64,000 nt of DNA from contig CAXBML010000014.1 of assembly GCA_963976875.1 (NCBI GenBank), forward strand, positions 8,768-72,767. The letters are read 5' to 3'. Positions 46,278 through 54,630 of the stretch are shown here, piece after piece (position 1 is the first letter of the stretch; each line of letters opens with the position of its first letter). The stretch is from Berkiella_A sp963976875 (GTDB lineage Bacteria > Pseudomonadota > Gammaproteobacteria > Berkiellales > Berkiellaceae). The notes under the pieces are model-generated. The model made no database searches. It saw only the letters and a list, made by a program, of their open reading frames with translations, and was not told the DNA's origin. The position numbers were made by a program, and so were the translations under genes.

Positions 46278-47138
46278 ATGTCATATTTAAAGTCATTTTT
46301 AAAATTATTCAATGAGCGAGAAAACTCTAAATCTTTAGATCCCTTTTGGCATAAATGTACCTCGTGTAAAGCCTTTAATAGCGATATTGAATATATACGT
46401 AATCAACATGTTTGCTATACGTGTGGATTTCATAATTATATATCGGCTCGAAAATGGATAGAAAATTTTTTAGATATTGAAGAATTAGAAGAAATATACC
46501 TTGATCTAGAAGTAAAAGATCATTTGAATTTTTATGACACTATGCCTTATTCTCAAAGACTCGAGGAAGCAAAACAAAATACTGATGAATCAGAAGCCCT
46601 TATTGTATTTTATGGAAAACTTTACGGAATGCCGGTTGTCGCAGGTGCCTTTGAGTTTAAATTTATTGCTGGTTCAATGGGACAAATTGTTGGAGAGCGA
46701 TTTGTTAATGCAGTTAATTGTGCTATCCATAATCATTGCCCTTTAGTATGTTTTGTAACTAGCGGGGGCGCAAGGATGCAAGAATCACTTTTTTCACTTG
46801 TTCAGATGGCTCGTGTTTCAGCTGTGCTTGTAAAGTTGAGTGAAAATAAATTACCCTTTATTCCGATTTTAGCTAATCCTTGCACGGGAGGAGTTAGTGC
46901 AAGTTTGGCAAGTTTGGGGGATATTATTATAGCAGAGCCTAAGGCGCTAATAGGATTCGCTGGCCCACGTGTTATTAAGCAAACGACGGGGGTTGACCTC
47001 CCAGAAGGCTTTCAAACAAGTGAGTTTCTCTTGGAAAAGGGCTCAGTTGATATGATTGTATCACGTAAAAAAACCAGACAAGTTGTGCACAGGTTACTTA
47101 CTAGTTTGATGTATTCACATTCAATGAATACGTTATGA
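46278..47138 (+). CDS. AccD-like acetyl-CoA carboxylase carboxyltransferase beta subunit
   Basis: Carboxyltransferase beta subunit homologue (286 residues) with the N-terminal zinc ribbon (KCTSC and CYTC, residues about 27-50) and the crotonase-like core (SGGARMQESLFSLVQMA, then ANPCTGGVSAS, then ALIGFAGPRV). 11 bases after the AT gene. No AccA, AccB or AccC is next to it, so it is not a complete carboxylase. It could boost malonyl-CoA supply by pairing with the housekeeping AccA, or be a resistant target copy, as known for AdmT in the andrimid cluster. Confidence 0.9.
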   Translation: MSYLKSFLKLFNERENSKSLDPFWHKCTSCKAFNSDIEYIRNQHVCYTCGFHNYISARKWIENFLDIEELEEIYLDLEVKDHLNFYDTMPYSQRLEEAKQNTDESEALIVFYGKLYGMPVVAGAFEFKFIAGSMGQIVGERFVNAVNCAIHNHCPLVCFVTSGGARMQESLFSLVQMARVSAVLVKLSENKLPFIPILANPCTGGVSASLASLGDIIIAEPKALIGFAGPRVIKQTTGVDLPEGFQTSEFLLEKGSVDMIVSRKKTRQVVHRLLTSLMYSHSMNTL

Positions 47139-48026
47139 GAGCGATTCCATATGTGCTATAACTTTTTCCTGTTCTTCAATAAGCTTTTCAAGCTTTTCTC
47201 TATTTTGCTTACCCAAGTTACTAATGGAAGTTAACCATAAACCTGTAAACTGTTCTAAGTCATTTGCTGTTACCATGTTTGAATGCTTCTTTATTTTCAC
47301 GGAAGACAAATACGAAAAAAAATACTCATCAACTTTTTCAATAACATCATTAATTTGCTCGTAAGCAGCACCATTAATAACGTAGTCTACTAAGTGAACT
47401 TTTGATAACTTCTGAGGCGTGAGATGACATAAATCACTTGTTAATGTGTCTAAGCTATTAAAACTTAGGTGCCTAGAAAGTACAAATAAAGACAGAAATG
47501 AAGGTAGTATATTCATTTTAATATCTCTGACCCCAAAAGTTGTATTTTCATCACAAATATTAATATCCATTGACAAACCAAAAGCAAGACCTAATCCCCA
47601 TACTTTTCCTGATAAAAAGGAAATTGATATCATAGGTAGACTAAGAGAATGTGTTTGAATATAACAAGCATCTAGGGTGTCTAAGAGATAATCTTGTAAA
47701 TTTTCAGTTTGCTGATAATCCACATACTCCAGTGTTGTTTTAATATCAATACCTAAGGAAAATACATTTTCATTTTCAGCAAACCAAACTGCATATCTTG
47801 GTGCATAATTTGCGTTGTTATGATAATACTTTGCAGTAGCCGCTTGTATCAATTTTATGTCTTTTGCTAAGTCCCAGCTAAAAAAATAATTTTCTTTTTT
47901 TATCATAATAAACATTATTCTTCGCTCTGCGTCGTATATCGATTCTATGGTATTAAGCTTTAATGAAAGTGGATGCCAAAGATTTATGTTTAAATTGTAA
48001 TTTTCTTGTATATTAACTATATTCAT
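47133..48026 (-). CDS. RpfF-like crotonase-family protein
   Basis: Enoyl-CoA hydratase/isomerase-fold protein of 297 residues with the long N-terminal extension seen in RpfF/DSF synthase-like proteins. NENVFSLGIDI and SFLSGKVWGLGLAFGLSMDINI cover the oxyanion-hole region. The usual Gly-Gly-Gly of the second motif is Gly-Leu-Gly here. It is on the opposite strand from the rest of the cluster; its stop overlaps that of the AccD-like gene. Role could be in beta-branching, double-bond shift or signal synthesis. The catalytic Glu pair of DSF synthases could not be placed with certainty. Confidence 0.65.
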   Translation of the reverse strand: MNIVNIQENYNLNINLWHPLSLKLNTIESIYDAERRIMFIMIKKENYFFSWDLAKDIKLIQAATAKYYHNNANYAPRYAVWFAENENVFSLGIDIKTTLEYVDYQQTENLQDYLLDTLDACYIQTHSLSLPMISISFLSGKVWGLGLAFGLSMDINICDENTTFGVRDIKMNILPSFLSLFVLSRHLSFNSLDTLTSDLCHLTPQKLSKVHLVDYVINGAAYEQINDVIEKVDEYFFSYLSSVKIKKHSNMVTANDLEQFTGLWLTSISNLGKQNREKLEKLIEEQEKVIAHMESLS

Positions 48027-48296
48027 TGGACCTCATGTATTTATTGGGGCTGGTATGAATACATATTATCATTTGGCCAACTAACAAAATACTGTTTTTT
48101 TGCTCAATTTCCGTTACTTAATTAACTTTGCGCTATAAATATAAACAACCATACTAAATACAGGCCTGTATATATTCTAGAAATTTTTAAGATACAAGCT
48201 AATAGACTTAATTTTGACATATGCTAGTATTGGAATTAAAAGGATTGTATTTCAGCTTTTTATCCCCAAAAACATTTCATAATGGAGTAAGTTAGC

Positions 48297-49694
48297 ATGG
48301 ATGGTACGGCAGGTTCTGGTATAAATCTCGACAATGTAATTTCCGCTGAAAACCTAGGCAGCTCGGAGTACAAAAAAACATATAATGTCAGATATGCATA
48401 CTATACTGGCTCTATGTATAGAGGCATTGCCTCAAAAGAACTAGTGATCAGAATGAGTCAAGCAGGGTTAATGAGCTTTTATGGTTCAGCTGGCTTGTCC
48501 CTAGACCAAATTGAGCAAGATATCACAGCCATTCAAGCTGCTCTAAAACCTGGTTCTTCCTATGGTGTTAATCTAATACATAACATGGAGGATCCAAATT
48601 TTGAGATGCAGACTGTAAAGCTGTTTATTGAGAAAGGTATTTGTTTCGTCGAAGCAGCAGCTTTTATGCAAGTCTCTTCTGCATTAGTATTTTTTAAATT
48701 ACATGGCATTTCTAAAGGAGACCGGAACCAAAATAAAATTATTGCAAAAATATCCAGACCCGAAGTTGCAACTAGTTTTATGAGTCCCGCCCCTAAAAAA
48801 ATCATTCAAGAACTTTTAGAACAAAATTTAATTAATTCAGAACAAGCAGAATGGGCTAAAAACAATCCAATATGTGATGACGTGACTGTTGAAGCAGACT
48901 CCGGCGGGCACACTGATCAAGGTATCAGCACTGTCATGTTGCCAACCATTATTCGTTTGCGAGACGAATTAATGGCTAAATATCAATATAAAGCAAAGAT
49001 ACGAGTCGGATTGGCCGGGGGGCTGGGGACTCCAGAAGCGATCGCGGCTGCTTTTATCATGGGAGCAGATTATGTTAGCACTGGTTCTATTAATCAGTGT
49101 ACGCCTGAATCAGGAATAACTGATATAGTCAAAGACATGTTGCAAGATATTAATATTCAAGATACGGATTACGCACCTGCAGGAGATATGTTCGAAATAG
49201 GGGCAAGAGTCCAAGTACTTAAAAAAGGTGTATTCTTTCCCGCCAGGGCAAATAGACTGTTCATGCTTTATAATCACTACGACTCATTAGAAGAATTACC
49301 CGAAAAAATTAAAACTCAACTTCAAAGTCAATACTTTAAAAAATCTTTTGATGATATTTTTACTGAAACCACAGAATATTTTCAGAAAATTGGGAAATAC
49401 GACTTAATCGAAAAAGCGCATAGAGATAGTAAGCATAAAATGGCATTAGTTTTCAGATGGTATTTTGGGCATTCGGTGCGATTGGCATTTGAGGGTGATG
49501 AAGCGAAAAGAGTTAATTTTCAAGTACATACCGGACCAGCACTTGGGGCTTTTAATCAATGGGTTAAAGGCACAGAACTAGAGAATTGGCGCAACCGTCA
49601 TGTCGATACAATAGCAGAGAAGCTTATGACAACTACTGCCGAGCTAATAAATCAGAAAATTACTAATTTACAATCAAGCTCTAATCAGGGTTAG
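48297..49694 (+). CDS. PfaD-family trans-acting enoyl reductase
   Basis: FMN-dependent enoyl reductase of the PfaD type (465 residues), which reduces enoyl intermediates of trans-AT synthases in trans. The TIM-barrel start (MSQAGLMSFYGSAGL), the middle VEADSGGHTDQG with the catalytic His, and the FMN-phosphate region GLAGGLGTPEAI are clear. The C-terminal ~120 residues are the usual helical part. GGAG lies before the ATG. With no ER domain seen in the synthase so far, this should supply any double-bond reduction. Confidence 0.93.
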   Translation: MDGTAGSGINLDNVISAENLGSSEYKKTYNVRYAYYTGSMYRGIASKELVIRMSQAGLMSFYGSAGLSLDQIEQDITAIQAALKPGSSYGVNLIHNMEDPNFEMQTVKLFIEKGICFVEAAAFMQVSSALVFFKLHGISKGDRNQNKIIAKISRPEVATSFMSPAPKKIIQELLEQNLINSEQAEWAKNNPICDDVTVEADSGGHTDQGISTVMLPTIIRLRDELMAKYQYKAKIRVGLAGGLGTPEAIAAAFIMGADYVSTGSINQCTPESGITDIVKDMLQDINIQDTDYAPAGDMFEIGARVQVLKKGVFFPARANRLFMLYNHYDSLEELPEKIKTQLQSQYFKKSFDDIFTETTEYFQKIGKYDLIEKAHRDSKHKMALVFRWYFGHSVRLAFEGDEAKRVNFQVHTGPALGAFNQWVKGTELENWRNRHVDTIAEKLMTTTAELINQKITNLQSSSNQG

Positions 49695-49704
49695 TTCAAA
49701 AAAT

Positions 49705-50928
49705 ATGATAAAACAAAAAGATTTTCCTGTTATCACTGGTCTTGGAATAATTACACCACAAGGTCAAGGTAAGAGTGATGTTTTAAAAGAACTTATCGCA
49801 GGAAATTCATATTTTTCCACAATGAAAAGAGATGGGCGGCAAAAAAATAGCTCGTTTGTTGGGGCTGAAATAGCCCATCCACTTATTCCCAAAGAACTTC
49901 CAACCTCAACGTTTAGAACTGCCTCATTATCTTCTCAGCTTGCTGCTTTGGTAGTACATGAAGCTTGGCAAGAAGCAAAATGTGACGAAATTAAGCCCAA
50001 TAGCATTGGATTAATTATTGGAGGGACTAACCTGCAACAGCGTGAGAACATGTTGTTGCAGGAAAAATTCGCTGAAAAACCACATTTTATTAAACCATAT
50101 TATGGCTTATCTTTTATGGATAGTGATATTATAGGGCTTTGTACCGAGCTGTTTAACATTCGTGGGACATGTTTTACTGTAGGCGGAGCCTCTGCTAGTG
50201 GGCAGATCGCTTTTATTAGAGGCGTCAAAGCTATTATAAGCGGCGAAATGGACGTATGTATTGTAGTTGGTGCAATGCAGGATTTATCTTTTTATGAGCT
50301 ATATGCTCTTGAAGCTCTTGGAGCAATGGTGTCCTCCGGACATCCAAACCCTAAATTGGCTTGTAGACCTTACGACCAAAACCGCCAAGGCTTTGTTTAC
50401 GGTGAAAGCTGTGCCGCAATTATACTTGAATCTAATCTTCACGCTGATAAAAGAGGCATCTCTAAGTATGCACAAGTATTAGGTTGGGATATGCTGTGCC
50501 ATGGCAATCGAAACCCTGCTCCGTCTTTGGCTGCTGAAATGCAAACTATTCAAAACTGCTTATCTATGGCTGGCTTTAATCCCGAGCAAATTGATTATGT
50601 CAATCCACATTCTACAGGTTCATTAATTGGTGATCAAACAGAGATTGAGGCTCTGATCAAGTGCCAATTAACGGATGCTTATATTAACACCACTAAGTCA
50701 ATCACTGGGCATGGTTTATCTGCAGCAGGGGCAGTTGAAATTGTGAGTACTTTACTTCAAGCACGTGCACAACTATTGCATCCTTGTCTTAATTTAGAAA
50801 AACCTGTTTCAACGTTTCTTAATCTAGTTAGCAATGAAGCCATTAGACATATTATGCAAAATGCACTATGTTTAAGTTTTGGCTTTAGCGGAATTAATTC
50901 GTCAGTATGCTTTAAAATAATTGAATAG
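49705..50928 (+). CDS. Decarboxylating ketosynthase (Cys to Ser) of the beta-branching cassette
   Basis: Ketosynthase-like protein (407 residues) whose active-site Cys is Ser163 (GGASASGQ in place of TACSSS). The two histidines are kept (NPHSTGS and TGHGLSAAG). This exchange is the mark of PksF-type enzymes, which decarboxylate malonyl-ACP to acetyl-ACP for the HMG-CoA synthase. 10 bases before the HCS gene and first in the cassette order KS, HCS, ECH1, ECH2, ACP. Confidence 0.93.
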   Translation: MIKQKDFPVITGLGIITPQGQGKSDVLKELIAGNSYFSTMKRDGRQKNSSFVGAEIAHPLIPKELPTSTFRTASLSSQLAALVVHEAWQEAKCDEIKPNSIGLIIGGTNLQQRENMLLQEKFAEKPHFIKPYYGLSFMDSDIIGLCTELFNIRGTCFTVGGASASGQIAFIRGVKAIISGEMDVCIVVGAMQDLSFYELYALEALGAMVSSGHPNPKLACRPYDQNRQGFVYGESCAAIILESNLHADKRGISKYAQVLGWDMLCHGNRNPAPSLAAEMQTIQNCLSMAGFNPEQIDYVNPHSTGSLIGDQTEIEALIKCQLTDAYINTTKSITGHGLSAAGAVEIVSTLLQARAQLLHPCLNLEKPVSTFLNLVSNEAIRHIMQNALCLSFGFSGINSSVCFKIIE

Positions 50929-50938
50929 GGGATACGAG

Positions 50939-52201
50939 ATGCAAGTTGGTATTGAAGCAATGAATGCTTTTGTTGGGACAGCTTTTCTTGATGTAAGAAA
51001 ACTTGCTGAGTATCGTGATTTAGATATGGATCGCTTTAATAACCTTTTGATGAAACAAAAGTCGGTAGCACTACCCTACGAGGATCCGATTACTATGGCC
51101 GTAAATGCAGCAAAACCTATTATCGATGCGCTTACTCCAGAAGAAAGGGATAGGATTGAAATGGTGATAACGGCTACAGAATCCTCGTTTGATTTTGGTA
51201 AATCAATGAGTACTTACATACATGATTTGTTAGGGTTAAACAGAAATTGCCGTTTGTTTGAATTAAAAAATGCCTGCTACTCAGGTGTAGCAGCTTTGCA
51301 AACTGCTGTGAATTTTATTTTATCCCAAGCCTCACCCGGCGCAAAAGCTTTAGTCGTTGCCACAGATATTTCACGCTTTATGTTAGTTGAAGGAGAAGCA
51401 CCTTCTAGCATGGAATGGCAATTTGCTGAGCCAAGTGGTGGCGCTGGTGCTGTTGCGGCATTAGTTAGTGAGGTGCCTTCTATATTGCAACTAGATGTCG
51501 GAGCAAACGGTTATTATGGTTACGAAGTTATGGATACTTGTAGGCCTATTGCAGATAGTGAAGCAGGAGATGCAGATTTGTCGCTCCTCTCTTACTTAGA
51601 TTGTGCAGAAAATAGCTACTTAGAATATCAAAAGAGAGTTCCTGAAGCGGATTATGGCGTCACTTTTGACTATTTAAGTTTTCATACTCCTTTTGGGGGG
51701 ATGGTTAAAGGCGCTCACCGAAATATTATGCGTAAAATTATGAAAGTTTCAGCTGAAGAAATTGAAGAAGACTTTAAAACGCGAGTGCAACCTGGCTTAA
51801 GCTACTGCCAACGAGTTGGTAATATGATGGGTGCCATGACCTTATTCTCTATTTTTAGCACTATTGAAAATGGACATTTTAAAGAGCCTAAACGACTGGG
51901 AATATTTTCCTATGGTTCAGGATGTTGTTCAGAGTTTTTCAGTGGGGTGGTTTTATCCGAAGGGCAAGAACTCATGAATTCATTGGGCTTTAAAAAAAAT
52001 CTAGAAAACCGCACTGAACTCAACTTCGATGAGTATCATGAATTATTATTAGGCAATAATGCAATTAAATTTGGTACACGCAACTTTACTCCGGATTCAA
52101 AATTTGTAGAAAAATCTCGCTCCTGTTTGGGCAAAGAGGTTTTATTCTTAAAAGAGATTAAGGAATTTCATCGCGAATATGAATGGGTCAATGGGGAGTG
52201 A
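50939..52201 (+). CDS. HMG-CoA synthase-like enzyme (beta-branching)
   Basis: Adds an acetyl unit from acetyl-ACP to the beta-keto group of a growing polyketide. The start MQVGIEAMNAFVGTAFLDV is typical. The catalytic Cys113 lies in LKNACYSGVA, the Glu in TATESSFDF and the His in YLSFHTPFG, so all three catalytic residues are present. AGGGG upstream picks the ATG at 50939; a TTG at 50921 overlaps the previous gene. 420 residues, family-like. Confidence 0.95.
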   Translation: MQVGIEAMNAFVGTAFLDVRKLAEYRDLDMDRFNNLLMKQKSVALPYEDPITMAVNAAKPIIDALTPEERDRIEMVITATESSFDFGKSMSTYIHDLLGLNRNCRLFELKNACYSGVAALQTAVNFILSQASPGAKALVVATDISRFMLVEGEAPSSMEWQFAEPSGGAGAVAALVSEVPSILQLDVGANGYYGYEVMDTCRPIADSEAGDADLSLLSYLDCAENSYLEYQKRVPEADYGVTFDYLSFHTPFGGMVKGAHRNIMRKIMKVSAEEIEEDFKTRVQPGLSYCQRVGNMMGAMTLFSIFSTIENGHFKEPKRLGIFSYGSGCCSEFFSGVVLSEGQELMNSLGFKKNLENRTELNFDEYHELLLGNNAIKFGTRNFTPDSKFVEKSRSCLGKEVLFLKEIKEFHREYEWVNGE

Positions 52202-52202
52202 A

Positions 52203-52976
52203 ATGCCTGTATATCAAACCATAAAAACCAAGTTAGAAAGTGATGTTGGAACAATACAAATCTATCGACCTGAAGCCAATAATACAATTAATGATAAGCT
52301 CATTCTAGAATGTATTGAAGTCCTATCACAATGGGACAAGCAAGCTAAAATTGTTATTTTGGAGGGATTGCCCGACGTATTTTGCTTTGGTGCTGATTTC
52401 TCAGCAATTTCTGAAGCCGCAGATGCAAAAAATTCTCCAACGCAAAATTCAGAACCGTTATATCAACTATGGCAAAATCTCTCGGAAGGTCCCTATATTA
52501 GTATTGCTAAGTTAAAAGGCCAGGTAAATGCCGGAGGTGTAGGTTTTGTTGCGGCTTGTGATATTGTTCTCTCAGAAAAAAAAGTAATGCTTAGCTTATC
52601 AGAGCTATTATTTTCTATGATGCCTGCATGTGTTATGCCTTTCTTGATTCGCAAAATAGGATTTCAAAAAGCTCATTATATGACGCTAATGACCCAGCCT
52701 ATTTCAGCAAGCAAAGCGTTAGAAATGGGGTTAATTGATGCTCTAGAAGAGAATGTGGATGATTTGCTGCGTAAACATTTGCTCAGATTACGTCGCCTTA
52801 ATAAAAAAGGAATAACCCGCTATAAAAACTATATGAATTTGCTAAACCCTATTGCCAAAGAGAATAAGCAAAATGCAATTAACGCCAATCTTGAAGTGTT
52901 TTCAGATATTGAAAGTTTAGCAAAAATTGCTCGTTATGTAAAAACAGGCAAGCTACCATGGGAGGAAGATGAATGA
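52203..52976 (+). CDS. Enoyl-CoA hydratase ECH1 (PksH-like)
   Basis: Crotonase-fold protein of 257 residues that dehydrates the HMG-type intermediate made by the HCS. CFGADFSAI and KGQVNAGGVGFVAACD form the oxyanion hole. The ATG is one base after the HCS stop codon with GGGGAG upstream. Its position just after the HCS and before a second crotonase indicates ECH1. Confidence 0.9.
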   Translation: MPVYQTIKTKLESDVGTIQIYRPEANNTINDKLILECIEVLSQWDKQAKIVILEGLPDVFCFGADFSAISEAADAKNSPTQNSEPLYQLWQNLSEGPYISIAKLKGQVNAGGVGFVAACDIVLSEKKVMLSLSELLFSMMPACVMPFLIRKIGFQKAHYMTLMTQPISASKALEMGLIDALEENVDDLLRKHLLRLRRLNKKGITRYKNYMNLLNPIAKENKQNAINANLEVFSDIESLAKIARYVKTGKLPWEEDE

Positions 52977-53728
52977 ATGATTCTGTGGTGAAAATTTCTT
53001 CGCCCGCCTCCGGGGTGGCGTGTATTCAAATGCAAGATGAACAAAGCAAAAATACTTTTTCAGAAGCGTTGGTCAGAGACCTATTAGATGCCTTTGAAAC
53101 TATTTCAAAAGATACAACTATCAAGGCAGTGATTTTAACTGGTTATGACAATTATTTTGCCAGTGGTGGAACCAAAGAAGCTTTGCTCGGCTTGCAAGAA
53201 GGTAAGGGTACCTTTGCCGATATCAATATTTATAGTTTAGCGCTAGACTGTCCTGTGCCTGTCATTTCAGCGATGCAAGGGCATGGTATTGGTGGTGGAT
53301 TCGTGATGGGGTTGTTTGCCGACCAAGTTGTTTTAGGCTTAGAGTGTGTCTACACAACCAATTTTATGAAATACGGATTTACCCCAGGGATGGGCGCTAC
53401 GTTAGTCTTGCCCTATAAATTGGGATTACCACTTGCTGAAGAAATGTTATTAGTTGCCGATACCTTTAGAGGAGAGACCTTAAAGGAGCGTGGAATTCCC
53501 TTTCCTGTGGTTCCTAAAAATGAAGTGTTTGATAAAGCGTTAGAGATGGCTATACTGTTGGCCGAAAAGCCTCGCCTATCCTTGGTAACGTTAAAAGAAC
53601 ACTTAACCAAGTCTTTACGTGAACAACTTTCTAATTTTATAGAAAAAGAAGTCAAGATGCATGAAGTAACATTTCATCAATCTGAAGTAACACAAATGAT
53701 TGAATCTAAATTCATCGAACCAAAATAA
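52973..53728 (+). CDS. Enoyl-CoA hydratase ECH2 (PksI-like decarboxylase)
   Basis: Second crotonase of the cassette (251 residues), expected to decarboxylate the glutaconyl-type intermediate to the beta-methyl branch. FASGGTKEALLGLQEG and MQGHGIGGGFVMGLFADQV are the PksI/ECH2 signatures. The ATG overlaps the ECH1 stop (ATGA). Confidence 0.92.
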   Translation: MNDSVVKISSPASGVACIQMQDEQSKNTFSEALVRDLLDAFETISKDTTIKAVILTGYDNYFASGGTKEALLGLQEGKGTFADINIYSLALDCPVPVISAMQGHGIGGGFVMGLFADQVVLGLECVYTTNFMKYGFTPGMGATLVLPYKLGLPLAEEMLLVADTFRGETLKERGIPFPVVPKNEVFDKALEMAILLAEKPRLSLVTLKEHLTKSLREQLSNFIEKEVKMHEVTFHQSEVTQMIESKFIEPK

Positions 53729-53753
53729 GATTAAACGCAGGGACTCTCAAGCC

Positions 53754-54002
53754 ATGGATAAAAAATCAATTTTTTTAGCGATTCAGAAAAGTGTACTGTT
53801 AATAATGGACGGAGTTGATGAAAAACAGATTCAGAAGAGTGACAGCCTAAAATCTTTGGGGGCTAACTCCATCGATCGTGCTGAAATAATTATGTTGACG
53901 CTTGAAAATTTGAATATTCGTATCCCTATGATAGATTTTGCGCAAGCAAAAAACATAGATGATATTTGCAATATTATATATGATAAATATCAAACGAAGT
54001 AA
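53754..54002 (+). CDS. Stand-alone acyl carrier protein of the beta-branching cassette
   Basis: 82-residue ACP; Ser39 in LGANSIDRAEI should receive phosphopantetheine. It is the donor ACP that carries malonyl, then acetyl for the HCS. The ATG at 53754 is 25 bases after ECH2; a longer frame from 53700 overlaps ECH2 and would add 18 unneeded residues. It closes the cassette. Confidence 0.92.
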   Translation: MDKKSIFLAIQKSVLLIMDGVDEKQIQKSDSLKSLGANSIDRAEIIMLTLENLNIRIPMIDFAQAKNIDDICNIIYDKYQTK

Positions 54003-54630
54003 TTTGAAAAATAGACTTACTATCAATCACACTGTGGCTAATTTTGCTTACACCAGCCAAGTAGTCCTTGTTATTTTTATTGCATCCACATTTAAAGAGG
54101 CATCAAAATAGTATTTTTGTTGTGTCCAGTTTGCAATGATGCAAAATAATCTTATAGACCCGAGGGTAAATCCCATATAGCTTTCACATTTCCTACAGTC
54201 GGTTAAAGCTGCATGCTTGTCTAGTTTTCAACTGCCAGTGTACTAATAACTTTCAAGCCAATGAATAGCATTTTGCTCGCTCTTTATGCGGCATTATTTT
54301 AATCTCAAATATCACATCAAAAATTTAATTATTCTGAGTAAGAGATTCATTAACCAAATCATTTCTGGCTGCAACACCAGTGGGTAGAATGCTAGGTTCG
54401 GCTATGACCCAAAAGGAACAAAGGTAATCTGCCAATAAACTTAATGCCCTATAAGAGCATTAAGCTTTCATTCTTGCGATTAGCTTATTCTAATTATTTT
54501 AACAAATGCTATACTAAGGAAATTATACTTGCTATAAAAGCTTATGCTGAGTATTCACACAGTTTTTCTCTTCTTATAGCTTTTCTGTATATAAGCTCTA
54601 CAAACCAATAATTTTGTTTGGGATTAGTAA
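54003..54630. other. Intergenic region before the giant synthase
   Basis: 628 AT-rich bases. CTTAATGC (54440-54447) and GCATTAAG (54457-54464) form a perfect 8-bp hairpin with a 9-base loop, which could end the upstream transcript. Two TATACT-like -10 boxes (54510-54515 and 54524-54529) follow, one with TTAACA at 54499, so the synthase probably has its own promoter here. No strong ribosome-binding site is seen before 54631. Confidence 0.4.
54440..54464. terminator. Hairpin between the cassette and the synthase
   Basis: Perfect 8-bp inverted repeat CTTAATGC/GCATTAAG with a 9-base loop, followed by a moderately T-rich stretch. It lies about 440 bases after the ACP stop, which is far for a terminator, so a regulatory role is also possible. 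Confidence 0.35.

Noticed and set aside
46278..48026. Complete extra acetyl-CoA carboxylase operon
   Set aside because: Only the beta subunit is present; the neighbour is a crotonase on the other strand, not AccA.
54440..54540. Riboswitch before the synthase
   Set aside because: There is a single simple hairpin only; no conserved riboswitch core could be recognised.
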